DNA of 64,000 bases from Pyrus communis. Its lineage: Eukaryota > Streptophyta > Magnoliopsida > Rosales > Rosaceae. Made by a program: the position numbers and the translations under genes. Of this stretch, positions 1-11,801 are shown piece by piece. Each line of letters begins with the position of its first letter. Positions within the stretch are counted from its first letter, which is position 1. The stretch is from positions 24,253,776 to 24,317,775 of the forward strand of contig NC_084813.1 in assembly GCF_963583255.1 (NCBI RefSeq), given 5' to 3'. The notes under the pieces were generated by a model. It saw only the letters and a program-made list of their open reading frames with translations. It did not search any database and was not told where the DNA came from.

Positions 1-6
1 TTGTAG

Positions 7-1797
7 GCTGAAGTTAATTATCTTGGCGACCTACTTCATCCTAATTTAGTCAAACTATATGGTTACTGCATTGAGGATGATCAAAGGTTACTTGTATATG
101 AGTTTATGCCTCGGGGAAGCTTGGAGAATCACCTCTTTAGAAGTATGTACTCAAAACTATATCTACTCAAAATTTGAATTTGGTTTTCCTTGTGACAAGT
201 GTTTAGATGTGTATTTTCCTTTGGCTTGAAGATTTATGTTCACCTTTTAATGCTTGCGAGTGATTTGAACTACTGTGACTCCCACTGAATTTAACCTAGG
301 ATAGAGTTTAATGTGATGCAGAGGGACACAAGGATGATGATGGTTGTATTTTTTGGTGAGCGGTTTTCTATTAGTCTTAGCGTTGACGTGTGGATACTGT
401 TTTAACACAGGTCCTTTATGTTTTTTGCTTGTTATAGTGTGTTTGAAAGTGCTTGTCTTAGGAATGAAAAGTTTCTATGTTTTAGATGCTATTCATATGC
501 AAATTGTGCTAATACTATCTTAAATTCGTGTTTGGGGGTTGTGGATTACGATTTATTTCCTACTGTTAATTTACATCTAAATGAAGAAAGGGGTTAAAAC
601 TTACCAAAGTTGGATCCGCGTCATGATGAAATGCGGTGAGGTGGTAAGAATGCTCGAGTTTAAGTTGCCACACCTCAAAAAATTTCTGTAAGATGTTTCC
701 TGAAAAAACAAAAAACAAAAGTTAAATTTGAATGAGAGTCTGCAGTGTAAGTTCTGGTTGTTCGATTTTTTTATGCTTCAGTGCTTTTTTTCCCCCATTT
801 CAGAGTCCTGGCCACTCCCTTGGCCTATCCGGATGAAAATAGCTCTTGGTGCTGCAAAGGGTCTTACCTTTCTTCATGAGGAAGCCGAAAGGCCAGTGAT
901 TTATCGAGATTTCAAAACATCTAATATATTATTGGATGCGGTGTGTTACTGAGTTCAGGTTCGAATGTCCTTGTTTTTACCTGATACCTATTCTTCTAAT
1001 CAATGATTTATTCTCCCAGGACTACACTGCCAAGCTTTCTGATTTTGGGCTCGCCAAAGATGCTCCAGAGGGAGACAAAACTCACGTCTCCACCCGAGTT
1101 ATGGGCACTTACGGTTATGCAGCCCCTGAGTATGTAATGACAGGTTGGTATCATAAACTGTATGAATCATCTTTTTTGCCTTAGTCTCAACAGTGCTTAC
1201 TGCATCTCATTATTTATGCTCTTTTGCTCTTGTGGAATGTAAACTAATTTATTTAATGCAAGCCATCTTCTATCAGGACACCTCACTTCAAAAAGTGATG
1301 TGTATAGCTTCGGGGTGGTTCTGCTTGAAATGTTGGTTGGTAAAAGATCTATGGACAAAAACCGACCCAAAGGGGAGCATAACTTGGTTGAGTGGGCACA
1401 CCCGCATCTGAGAGACAGGCGAAGGTTCTATCGTCTAGTAGATCCTCGAATTGAAGGCCGCTTCTCTATCAAAGGTGCTCAGAAGGCATTTCATTTGGCT
1501 GCCCGTTGCCTTAGCCGTGACCCCAAGGCTAGACCTCTGATGAGCGAAGTTGTTGAAGTGCTGAAGCCTCTTCCCGATCTCAAAGACATGGCCTGCTCCT
1601 CATCTTACTACCAAGCCTTACAAGCTCCTGGGTCCAATCCAATTTCTCGAAGTGGCAGTAGAGGGCTGGCCGGGGTTTCAAGGAATGGACAACCAACTAG
1701 AACCCGATCCATGCCAAATGGTCCGCATGCCTCACCCTATCACCTAAACCATCTTAACCGATCACCCAGACCTATTGCGCAATCTGCACAATCATAA
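7..1797 (+). CDS. Receptor-like cytoplasmic kinase, RLCK-VII PBL34/35/36-like (5' partial)
   Basis: Serine/threonine kinase of the RLCK-VII (PBS1-like) group, expected at the plasma membrane relaying pattern-receptor signals. Exons by splice sites: 7-142, 804-940, 1020-1143, 1277-1797; these give 306 in-phase codons including the stop. The upstream exons, with the N-terminal acylation site, glycine loop and catalytic lysine, lie outside the window; an acceptor (ttgtag) directly precedes position 7. Visible kinase motifs: hinge segment [17 protein letters not shown], catalytic loop [14 protein letters not shown] (YRD in place of HRD, normal for this group), DFG in LSDFGLAK, activation segment and P+1 loop [10 protein letters not shown], and subdomain [14 protein letters not shown] basic Ser/Pro-rich tail of about 60 residues follows the kinase fold. 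The [17 protein letters not shown] region and tail resemble PBL34-36 from recalled family knowledge. The family call is firm; the exact paralogue is less so. Confidence 0.9.
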
Positions 1798-2447
1798 GGT
1801 TGAGCTCCCGTTAGATTTCCATTTTGTTTCCTTTCGTCAGAAGTTATCGTTCAAGGGATAGGACAGAGAGTGAGAAAAGAAAAGACCTCAGTTGTTTTAT
1901 CGAGTCGAATGTCAGTGTGTTCTTCGGAGAGTCGAGTTTATAGGGTTTTGTCATCAAGCTTAACTTGTATGGCTAGACATAGATATTGAGCATAGAAATT
2001 TACCAAAGGAACATTTAAACTAGCCAAAGAAAAGAATCTTAAAGATGCTTGTTGTATGTGCAGTGAAAAAGGTTTCATGTTTTCTTGTTTCTTCGTTAGT
2101 AACTGCCTTTGTCGGTAATCTGCAATCTATGTTTCTCATTGATTTATTTGTGTTGTACGTGAACTGCCTGAACAATTGCCAACCGTTGATGTGCATGAAA
2201 CTGCCTGAAGTTTCGAAGCAGTAAACACATCCACGGTGGACAATTGTGCGCGCACACGTGGTTGATTGTTCTTTAAGCTTTAACCACGAGTTCCCTATTT
2301 CAAATAAATAAACATGCCATGACGTGCTGGGGAAAAATTTTCGAATTATGTCCAGATCAATGTATTTAATCATTACATTTATTCATTCCCTGGAACCTAA
2401 CCTTACAAGAAATTCAAATCACAAAAGGTGAGACATATGAAGCTAAT
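1798..2447. other. Intergenic space between two convergent genes
   Basis: The kinase gene (+) and the epimerase gene (-) end facing each other here, so this 650-bp stretch should hold both 3' UTRs. The open frame on the minus strand at 2020-2373 has no recognisable domain and looks like chance. I see no RNA gene or repeat. Confidence 0.6.
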
Positions 2448-5291
2448 TTAAGCTTTAATTGAAAACTTAAAAAGCATAAAATGCTTGTAAGGCTTTTTAG
2501 GAGTCACAATTGTGGAAGGGAAATTAGGGTGATTGACAGAATCCGGAAACCCTTGAGTCTCCAAGCACAACGCTGCATGCGGTTCATACACAAACCCTCC
2601 TTTCCCCTTCACATCCTTGAGAGAGTTACTCGTGTAGAACTGCAAGCCGGGCGCATTCGTCGACAGCTCTAAAACCCTCCCGGACTTTTTGTCGTGCACC
2701 ACCACGGCGGGCCTCAGTTTGTTGCCTACACCGCTGCTGTCGAGGCAGTAGTTGATGTCGTAACCGCTAGGCAGCTTGTTGATCCTGCTTCCCACATCAT
2801 TTGGCTTGAGGAAGTCGTACGGGGTTCCTTTTACAGAAGCTATTTTGCCGGTGGGAATGAGGTGACTGTCGACGGGAGTGTAATGAGAGGCAAAGATCGT
2901 GACGTCTTGGGACAGAATATCGCCACTGTTGTGACCGCCGAGGTTCCAGTAGGTGTGTTGAGCTAGACTCACCGGAGTCGGCTTGTTTAGAGCCTTAGCT
3001 TTCATTTTTATGCTCAGTTGGTTGTCTCCAGTGAGGGTATAGCTCACGGTAGCTAGCACATCGCCGGGAAATCCTGTACAGATTATGTAACAATGAATTC
3101 AGTCCGTAGAACGATAACTTTTATGCAACGAGATGTCACTGTGGCAGTATCCAAATTAAGTCATGTATGGTCAATGTTGGAAAGTTTAAAAGCATAACAA
3201 TGCTTGATTTGCTTGGGAAACCGTCACAGTAGCATCTAGAACACATACAAAAGCGAACGTTGTGAAGTTGCGTATACCTTGTTCGCCATCGGCACTATGA
3301 TAGGTGAAGACAATGGAAGGAGAATGGCCTTCGTTCTTGTGCTTTATCACTTTCCAGACAACATCACTGAATCCTTTTTTGCCACCTGACATTCAGTTAA
3401 CCAATTCAATAAGGTAAATTAAGTTGCAGGTATTAAGCTAAAACACAGATTAAAACAAGATTAGTTTCAAGTTAAAACAAGATTAATGTATACCATGAAG
3501 TATGTTTTTTCCCTCATTAGCAACTAACTTGTAGTGAGTTCCATTTAACGTAAATTGAGCTCCTCCAATTCTGTTAGCAACCCGTCCAACGACAGAACCG
3601 ATGTAAGAAGTATCATTCTGCAAAATTGCAAATCACAATGAAAACAGAAGGTAATTAGACAGTTGCAGGAGTATGGCGCATGGTGAGACGCAAGTGATAG
3701 ATTTGAAATACCGTCACTTTTTTTTTGGTAAAATAGGAGGGTAAAAACCCTAAACTAAACAAGCCTTGGAGATCCCTAAGCAATCATCCATCAACACCAT
3801 TCTAATCCACAGAAGAGGATCATGAAAAATGCAAACCCCTAGACAAAATGGGCCTTGCATGAAATACCGCCACTTTAACATTCTAGTGCACGTAAGTTTT
3901 TCTCGAGTTACAGGACAAATAAACAGGTCAACCAACCACTTCGATTCACGTGTTACTGTAAATCATTCAAGTATCTACAATATAGTAACTATTTAAATAT
4001 AGACCAAAACAAAAAACCCAGGTCAAGACTTAGATTTGCACACCTTCAACTTGCTCTGCGTTCTGCAATATCATGATCCTTTTTTGGTTTTTTATGCAAT
4101 GATTGGTTAAAAACAATTGTTGTGAGTAGCAGAAGTGCAGGAACCAAAAACTCTGTCCATGTGGTTAGTTGTACGAGAAATGCCAAGGAACTCTCAGAAA
4201 AGTGGAACTCTTCGTGAATTCTCTATCATCTCATACTTTGCACAATGTTTTATAATGTTGGCAACAAAATTGACGTTAAACTTTGAGGTGACAGAAAGTC
4301 TATGAGAGCCACTTTGAGAGAGTTCCCTCACCACTTCTCTAGTTGTATTATTTTAAGAAATGTGTTTCCCTAAAACTTTTCAAATTTCAAGGTTAGGAAA
4401 AACTTGAACATTGACTTAAAATCTTGCCTGCATTTTCCTTGACTACAGATAAATTTCCAGCTGGAGTTAATCACAATTTTACAAATTTTCCATGACATTC
4501 AAGAAATGTAGATTTGGTTGATTCAAGAATAAGAAATCATGTTAATAAAAAATAGACAAACTGACTGAAATAATAATTTTATAAATCATACATCTCTCAA
4601 ATATTTTGATAAAATATTAACAACATAACGATCGAATACTGAAAGTTATCGTTTAAATTTGTAGTTTCACTTTTTCGGCCAATTTCCCATAAAAATAAGA
4701 CTAGAGATTCCCACGTCCTACAGTTCCCCTGCCCAGCTAATCAAATCATTTCAAAGAATAATGTAAAAATAAAAACAACTAAACATAGATAGCACATCCA
4801 CATTAATTCTTGCCTAAAATCCAAACTAACATTGTCCTCCCTATGAGACAAACACAGCAGTGTGGATCCCTCATAGAAGCTTTGGAACACTATCAAGAAC
4901 ACTAAACAGAAAAAAAATTACAGGAAAAGAGAAAACTCACCGTGTATTCTTTGACGGAATCGTACCCGAGAACTACATCAGCAAGCTTTCCTGCAAACAC
5001 CAGAAAGGAAGAAACGGGAAAACCGAAGAGAAGTTAACACAAGAATTCGAGAAACAGGAAACCATCGAGGTAAAATCAAAGTTCATAGAATTCGAGAAAT
5101 GAACACAAACCATTTTTGTCCGGTAAAACAAGGGAGATGATAGTTGCACCCCAGTTGGTGAAGTTGACTGAAAGATCACCCTTCTTGAGAGCATACACAC
5201 CAATCCTTTCCTTTGATTCGGAACCAGAAGCATTCGCAATCGCGAAAGCGGCTAGAACGATGAAACAAAGTAGAACACGAGTCTTGGACAT
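2448..5291 (-). CDS. Aldose 1-epimerase (galactose mutarotase), secreted form
   Basis: Interconverts the alpha and beta anomers of galactose, glucose and related aldoses. Five exons on the minus strand: 5111-5291, 4941-4990, 3494-3617, 3278-3385, 2448-3073; total 363 codons including stop (362 aa, normal for the family). The start at 5291 (MSKTRVLLCF) puts a hydrophobic signal peptide at the N-terminus; an in-frame Met at 5327 is possible but less signal-like. Family catalytic residues are present: His about 118 (HGGKKGF), His about 194 (HTYWNLGG), Asp about 259 (GYDINYC) and Glu about 325 (LETQGFPD). The motif NWGATIISL in exon 1 is also typical. The predicted site is the apoplast or secretory pathway. 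Intron 2 (3618-4940) is 1.3 kb and AT-rich with no other gene seen. A broken copy of the promoter and exon 1 lies 7.7 kb to the right. Confidence 0.93.
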
Positions 5292-6496
5292 CTTGCTGAG
5301 TAAAATGTTCATATCAGATAAGATCAAAGGAAGAGTAGAAGTGTCACGGGTGGGACATGAACACGAAACAAGTCAGAGAAAAGGGAGCAGTTTGTACATT
5401 ATGGTTAAGCTCTTATGTTTGTAGAGCCGGTTGTGTTGACTTGGTAACTCTACAAACAATGTGAGAAGATTCTTCAGTCGCCCAATTGTGGTCCCTTAAT
5501 AAGACAGACTAAGAGTTTGTTTGCAAGTGTTTTTAAACGACTGTAAACGTTTTTGGTGTAATTGTTTTTTGGTTTCAAAAGCACTTTAAGTGGTTTTTGG
5601 AAAGAAGCACAAGATATATGTTTATTACAGGAAGTACTTAAAATGTTTTTCAAGATTCACTTGAATTTTTACTAAGAATTGGTTTCAAAAACATTTTCAC
5701 AAAAAATCTTTCAGTCGTTTTAAAAATACTTCCAAATAAGCCCCAAGAATTTATTAACGCAATTTATTTGTTAATCGCTCGGCTTTATGCAATGCAAGAT
5801 AATACTGAATAAGATGACTTTTCAATTTCATGACCCATGATCCTCAAGTATTGACTGCATGTCATACAAAAGATAGCCGTGACACCCAAAGTTTTTGGCT
5901 TTTGTCTGCAAATCATGATTACCATGCAATAAAGTAATATCATCCTCATTCGTAAAGTATTAGTTGCTAAAGTTTTTAGATTTGGATTGAACTCTCTGTC
6001 ATCATTAAGAAGCAAAATTGGAAATGTTATTTTTGACTACATGTGGCATGTACCTACCAAGCAAATTGAGAAAAATCATCATTGACATTTGCTCCGCAAT
6101 GTAACGAGGGTATATTCCTTCTTCCTATCTCACTCCTTACGTGATTTAATCCAATGATGAGCAAGATGGAGTGAAGGGAATGTATGTACACAAGTATTAG
6201 CTATCCAAGAAGCGAAACGGCAGGAGATGTTGACTACCGGGTCCCTGTAAGAGAGAAGAATGGCATACGTTAAAAGTTTAGAACCGTGTGAGAGGCAGGC
6301 TACGAAAGCAATGACACAACCAGTTGGTTCCATACGGATATCTGCCTTTTTTATGTCAGCCATTTGTATTGTTTTGGGAAAGGTAGCAATCCAATTGTGG
6401 TACCTACTAAAAGATAATGCATAACTATATAAATAAATTAGTACCAATAACAATCTATTTTAACAAAAATAAATAAATAAAGAAGAAAAACTTTCA
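5154..6496. repeat. Left copy of a local segmental duplication (epimerase exon 1 and upstream DNA)
   Basis: From the middle of epimerase exon 1 leftward in gene sense, this stretch aligns with 12864-13970 in the same orientation. Shared blocks include the exon, the leader, the segment with tctgtacattatggttaagc-like sequence, and the stretch ending near aataaataaagaagaa. The left copy carries the extra 226-bp MITE. Homology stops at about 6496. Confidence 0.75.
5519..5744. mobile_element. hAT-type MITE in the epimerase 5' flank
   Basis: A 226-bp AT-rich element with inverted ends (left GTTTGCAAGTGTTTTTAAA, right arm with CAGTCGTTTTAAAAATACTT and CCAAATAAGCCCC). It is flanked by 8-bp near-identical direct repeats, AAGAGTTT (5511-5518) and AAGAATTT (5745-5752). 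The duplicated copy of this flank near 13210 reads straight through aagagttt, so it is the empty site. An 8-bp target duplication fits the hAT superfamily. It has no coding capacity and resembles the elements at 45914-46145 and in the second copy of that tandem duplication. Confidence 0.7.
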
Positions 6497-6744
6497 TATG
6501 ACGGGATATTACTGCGCCGGTATAAAGATAATGAAAAGGCTGCAAGCTTTTGGTTCCAATCAAAATAAAAGATGAAGAACTTCCATACCAATCAATTTCT
6601 GATCGAAATAAAAAATGAGGTACTTCCATACAACAGAATGTAACTGTGGAGATACCATGATAATCATGTTGAATTACGAACTTGTCTTGGGCCCAAGTTA
6701 TCAAACACAAATAAATGGTCCAGCCTATGGAACCTTTTACCGTT

Positions 6745-6838
6745 AGGTAAGTTTGGCCGCTGCATCAATGGAGGATGAGTAATCCCACTTCAAAGTGAAA
6801 GTTCGGTTTGCATCCATGGAGGATGAGTAGTCACTATG
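6745..6838. repeat. Short direct repeat with about 48-bp internal periodicity, left copy
   Basis: About 95 bp containing two units of a motif built on gcatccatggaggatgagta. It matches 12765-12858 in the same orientation. The copia element is inserted at the right edge of this copy, after CTATG. Confidence 0.6.
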
Positions 6839-7100
6839 TATTGAATTTTGAATGTCTATATTTGTATTGTGTGAAACCAAGTACAAGGAAAGCTCATATA
6901 AATGAGCGGAAGAAAGGAAAAGAAACAGGAGGAGCCGAAAACAAGGAAAAGCAAAACATAAAGAAAGAAAAAGCAAAGCATGAAACATGGAGGAGCAGAA
7001 AACAAGGAAAAGCAAAACATAAAGAAAGAAAAAGCAAAGCATGAAACATGGAAGCAGAAAACATGGAAGGAAACATGGAAAAGTAAAGTTTCTTCAAATA
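6839..7100 (-). repeat. 3' LTR of the copia element
   Basis: 262 bp with short inverted ends (TATTG / CAATA) instead of the more common TG/CA. It contains two direct 61-bp purine-rich units (6929-6989 and 6990-7050) and a TATA-like sequence on the minus strand near 6895. It differs from the 5' LTR by one base in the second unit and one base near the PPT-proximal end. Confidence 0.92.
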
Positions 7101-7110
7101 CTCCCCCTCA
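7101..7110 (-). other. Polypurine tract of the copia element
   Basis: Minus-strand TGAGGGGGAG abuts the 3' LTR, the expected site of plus-strand DNA priming. It overlaps the original stop codon of gag-pol (7108-7110). Confidence 0.85.
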
Positions 7111-10100
7111 AGCTGGATCAAAGGGATTAATTGATCCAAGCTTGAACAAAAGACGTTGAAAATCAGCAGAGGGTAATCCTTTTGTGAAAATATCCGCAAG
7201 TTGATCATGACTGCGCGTGTAGTGAGTGTCGATCACCTTGGACTGAACTTGATTTCTGACGTAGTGACAATCAACTTCAATATGTTTAGTTCACTCATGG
7301 AATACAGGATTCGATGCAATGTGCATCGCGGCCTGATTATCACAATGTAGGGACATGGGTTGTTGATGAGGAAAACCTAAAGTCAACAGAAGGCTTTTGA
7401 GCCAAATAAGTTCACAAGCAGTGGACGCCATAGCACGATACTCTGCCTCTGCACTAGAGCGTGCAACAACACTTTGTTTCTTGCTTTTCCAGGTAACTAG
7501 GTTGCCTCCCACAAACGTACAAAACCCAGTGGTAGACTTGCGATCGAGAGAATTGCCTGCCCAGTCAGCATCGGTATAGCCTGAGATCTGAGTGTGACTA
7601 TTGTTGCGCATAAGAATTCCTCTACCAATGGAACCCTTAAGATAACGTAGCACACGATGAACAATCTTCAAATGATCCATGCTTGGAGAGTGCATAAACT
7701 GGCTAACAATGCTGACAGCATATGATATATCAGGACGTGTGATAGTCAGATAAATGAGTTTGCCAACCATTCTTTGATAGTAACTTAAATTGGGAACTGG
7801 ATCACCGTGAGTTTTTGGCTTCAAGTTGCTATCCAAGGGGGTACGAGCAGGCTTGCAATCTGTCATTTTTGCTTCGTGAAGAAGATCCATGACATACTTG
7901 CGTTGGTTGAGGAAGAAACCCTTGTGAGAGTGTGCCATCTCGATGCCCAGAAAGTATTTGAGAGTGCCAAGATCCTTGATAGCAAACTTGTTGTTGAGAT
8001 ACTGTTTAAGAGCATTAATCTCTGACATATTATCACCTGTCACAATTAGATCATCAACATAAATGAGTACAACTAGTTTACCCACTAAGCTGGAACGAAC
8101 AAATAGGGAAGAATCCGCATTACTTCGACAAAAACCAACCCTTTCCAGAACATGACTGAGCTTGGCATACCATGCACGTGGACTTTGCTTGAGACCATAA
8201 ATGGATTTATGGAGTTTGCACACCATTTCTGGATTGTTTGATTGAGGATGACCTGGGGGTAGCTTCATGTAAACCTCTTCTTCAAGTTCACCATGCAGGA
8301 AAGCATTTTTAACATCCATTTGAAAGAGAGGCCATGCATTGTTAATTGCAACCGACAACAATACTCTAACAGTGTTCATTTTTGCCACCGGAGCAAATGT
8401 CTTTTTATAATCGACGCCATAGGTTTGTGTAAAACCTCGAGCAACCAAGCGAGCCTTATTCCTTTCGATTGTGCCATCTGAATGAAACTTAGTTTTGTAC
8501 ACCCAACGACTCCCCACTGCCTTCTTTCCTTTTGGAAGTTTCACTATAGTCCATGTGTTATTTTCATGGAGGGCTTGAAGCTCCTCTGCCATAGCATTTC
8601 TCCACTCACTGTAAAGATTGGCTTCTTGAAAACTTTGAGGTTCTCGAGCTTCATTAATGGCACTTAGGAATGTAGCAAAAGAAGATGAGACTTTGCTATA
8701 ATCAATAACATCAGTCACGGGATACCTGGCAGTGTAGGTCACATAATCATGCAACTTGGATGGAAGTTTCCTCTCTCGTGCAGGATTGCGACGAACTGTA
8801 GGAGATTGAACTACAGGTATTTGAACAACATCATGGTTGGAAGGATCACTGGAGGGTGCAGTGTGAATCTTTGATGAGGAAGGGTTTTCATCTTCAAGAT
8901 GTTCCACCGAGTGAAGGTTAACATCATCCGGCACATGATCACTAGGAGTGCATGTTGCATCTTCTCCGTTTGGATATGGAAAAGGAAATAAGTCCATCAA
9001 ATGCTCCCCCTGTCTAGAGTAATCCAGTGATTGTGAGAAGTAAGGAACATGTTCTTCAAATTTAACATCCCTTGAAACAACCATTTTTCTAGTTGTTGAA
9101 TTATAGCACTTGTAACCTTTTTGGGTAGATGAATAACCTAGAAAGACACATTTGGCAGCCCTTGGGTCTAGCTTGTCACGATTTTGAGTTTGAATGTGAA
9201 CAAAGCATGTACACCCAAAGACTCTCAAATGGGAAAAGTTGATCTTTCTATTTTTCAAGACCTCATAAGGTGATTTAAAATTCAACACTTTACTAGGCAA
9301 TCTATTGATGAGATATGCCGCAGTAAGGACTCCTTGAGACCAAAACTTCTTAGGCACATTCATGTGAAACATAAGAGCTCTAGTCTTCTCAAGTAGATCT
9401 CTATTCTTCCTCTCGGCCACCCCATTTTGTTGAGGTGTTCCAACACAGCTTGTTTGGTGTAATATACCATGCGTGCTCAAGTAGTGTGACATGTTATGAG
9501 ACATATATTCTGTGCCGTTATCTGATCGTAAAATATGAATTTTTGAAGCAAATTAGGTGGCCACAAGTCTATGAAAATCTTGAAAAACTTCCATCACTTC
9601 ACTTTTAAATTTCAAAAGATACAACCAAGTAATCCTTGTGAAATCATCCACAAAAGTTACAAAATATTTGTATCCATCAAAAGACTCTATAGTTGGTCCC
9701 CAAACATCGGAATGCACAATTTCAAAAGGGTTACTAGCCCTAGACAAAGAGGAAGTAAATGGTAATCTAGTAAACTTAGAAAAATGACAAACATCACAAG
9801 GACTTGTAACTTTGCACATATTTGGGAACAAGGTGGATAGAACTTTTTCAGAAGGATGTGCTAGACGTTGGTGCCAAAGTTGTTGTTCTTGAGCTAAGCT
9901 TGAAGTGACTTGAAAAACCTTGGGAACTTGAATATGCTTGGAAAGATAGTAGAGACCATTTAAGAAAAATCCTTCACCAATCGTCTTCTTGGTGACTACA
10001 TCCTGAAAGATCACATTTTTGGGAGAGAAAATGGCAAGACAATTTAATGAGTTTGTGATCTTGCTAACAGATAAAAGTTGAAAAGGGAATGAGGGAACAT

Positions 10101-11454
10101 AAAGAGCCTCAGACTCGACATCACTTGAGATCAAATGTATTTTTCCTTTTCCCACAACCATAGCATTTTTTCCATTGGCAACTGACACTTGGGATGGAAT
10201 AGAAAATTTTTCAAATTTATGCAAGTTTGTAGACTTGTTAGTCATATGATCAGTGGCTCCAGAATCTATAATCCAATAATCATGCACATTACCAATGTTG
10301 AGAGCAGTTGAGAAGGAGTGTAAGATACCTGGGATGTCCCTTTGTACCACGCCTTCATTTCCAGCCAGGAAGCCAGCAAACTGTCTTAGTAGTGCAGTTT
10401 GATTGTTGTCACACTGATTTAGTGGTCCTTCACTATCTCCAAGACCTTGTTTCTTGTGAAGAAACATAGCAAACTCGTTGATCAGTGCAGCTGGATTAGT
10501 GGTGAACTTCAGTGCTCCATCAGAAGAAGTTGTGGCAACATGATTTACCTTGTAAGAAGGGTTGTACGAACCTTTCGAGACACCTTTGTTATCCCTAGGA
10601 AACTTTGGTTTTAACTCTGGATGAAGAATCCAGCATCGGTCTCTTAAGTGCCCACCAGCATCACAATGGCTACATTTTAAGCCAGTTTTCTTTCCTTTGT
10701 AGCCTCTCCCCTCACCAAGTTTTTGGTTAGAGAAGTAAGCCCTAGCTTCTGGTATATTTGCCTTCATGTCCAAGGTCATGACTTTCCTTCGAACCTCTTC
10801 TCTTTGAATTGTGGCACACACACTTGAAAAAGAAGGCAGGTCGGGATTCATGAGGATATGGCTTCGAAGATCTTCGAATTCAGGGCTCAGGCTTGCTAGG
10901 AGTTGGAATATTTTGTCTTCCTCGGCTCTTTTAGTTAGCACAGCAGCGTCGATGGTGTGTGGTCGATACACATTCAGCTCGTTCCACATAGTGGTCAGCT
11001 TTCCAAGATGTTGCACAAATGGCTTCCCTTCCTGTTGCAAACCAGCAATGTCCTTCTTTAACTGAAACACTCTAGCCGCATTGTTCTGATTTCCATACAT
11101 TTCCTTGAGATTTTTCCAAAGAGTCATGGAGGATTCAGCATAGCTAAAAATTTCTGCAATCTTACGATCCATGGAATTGAGTAGCCACGACATGACCAAC
11201 TGGTCTTTGCATAGCCAAGCATCATACTCCGGTGAGGTAGTCTCAGGCATTGGAATAGCACCATTAACATAACCAAGCTTTGATCGTCCTCCCAGAGCAA
11301 GAGAAACTGCTCTCTCCCATGGAAGATAGTTAAACTCATTTAGCAAGATAGAACTAAGACGTTGATTTGGGTTGATATCAATATCTGAGTGTGGTGATGG
11401 TGGAGTAGCATGAAAGCCGTCTCCTTCCAAATTTACTAAGCTTTCTTCAGCCAT
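7108..11454 (-). pseudogene. Copia gag-pol polyprotein frame with two premature stops
   Basis: A single frame of 1449 codons from the ATG at 11454 to the stop at 7108, interrupted in frame at codon 634 (9553-9555, TAA) and codon 1388 (7291-7293, TGA). No frameshift was seen. Domains in order: Gag (codons 1 to about 250), CCHC zinc knuckle (CSHCDAGGHLRDRC, about 260), aspartic protease (DSGATDH, about 397), GAG-pre-integrase HHCC region (about 540-570), integrase core (from about 570 and across the first stop), reverse transcriptase with YVDD (about 1132), and RNase H (SSAEAEYRA). The first stop lies inside the integrase core; the second removes the last 60 codons of RNase H. Confidence 0.93.
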
Positions 11455-11522
11455 GATTGAAGGACAAGAAGCTCACAAATCTCTTAAGAGAACACCACAG
11501 AGACAGGCCGGTTAGGGTCACT

Positions 11523-11534
11523 GCTCTGATACCA
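11523..11534 (-). other. Primer-binding site of the copia element
   Basis: Minus-strand TGGTATCAGAGC directly follows the 5' LTR. This is the standard plant copia sequence complementary to the 3' end of initiator methionine tRNA. Confidence 0.92.
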
Positions 11535-11796
11535 TATTGAATTTTGAATGTCTATATTTGTATTGTGTGAAACCAAGTACAAGGAAAGCTCATATAAATG
11601 AGCGGAAGAAAGGAAAAGAAACAGGAGGAGCCGAAAACAAGGAAAAGCAAAACATAAAGAAAGAAAAAGCAAAGCATGAAACATGGAGGAGCCGAAAACA
11701 AGGAAAAGCAAAACATAAAGAAAGAAAAAGCAAAGCATGAAACATGGAAGCAGAAAACATGGAAGGAAACATGGAAAAGTAAAGTTTCTTCCAATA
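11535..11796 (-). repeat. 5' LTR of the copia element
   Basis: 262 bp, same ends and the same two 61-bp internal units (11625-11685, 11686-11746) as the 3' LTR. It should carry the element promoter. Confidence 0.92.
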
Positions 11797-11801
11797 CTAT
11801 G

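Larger units (their letters stand above)
6839..11796 (-). mobile_element. Ty1/copia LTR retrotransposon, nearly intact, 4958 bp
   Basis: Complete element oriented on the minus strand: 262-bp LTRs at 11535-11796 (5') and 6839-7100 (3'), a primer-binding site beside the 5' LTR, a single gag-pol frame, and a polypurine tract beside the 3' LTR. It is flanked by a perfect 5-bp target duplication CTATG (6834-6838 and 11797-11801). By eye the two LTRs differ at only two positions, so insertion is recent. The order gag, protease, integrase, reverse transcriptase, RNase H is copia-type. The gag-pol frame carries two in-frame stop codons, so this copy is probably not autonomous. Confidence 0.95.

Noticed and set aside
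2020..2373. 117-codon minus-strand ORF downstream of the epimerase gene
   Set aside because: No domain, and it lies in expected 3' UTR of two convergent genes.
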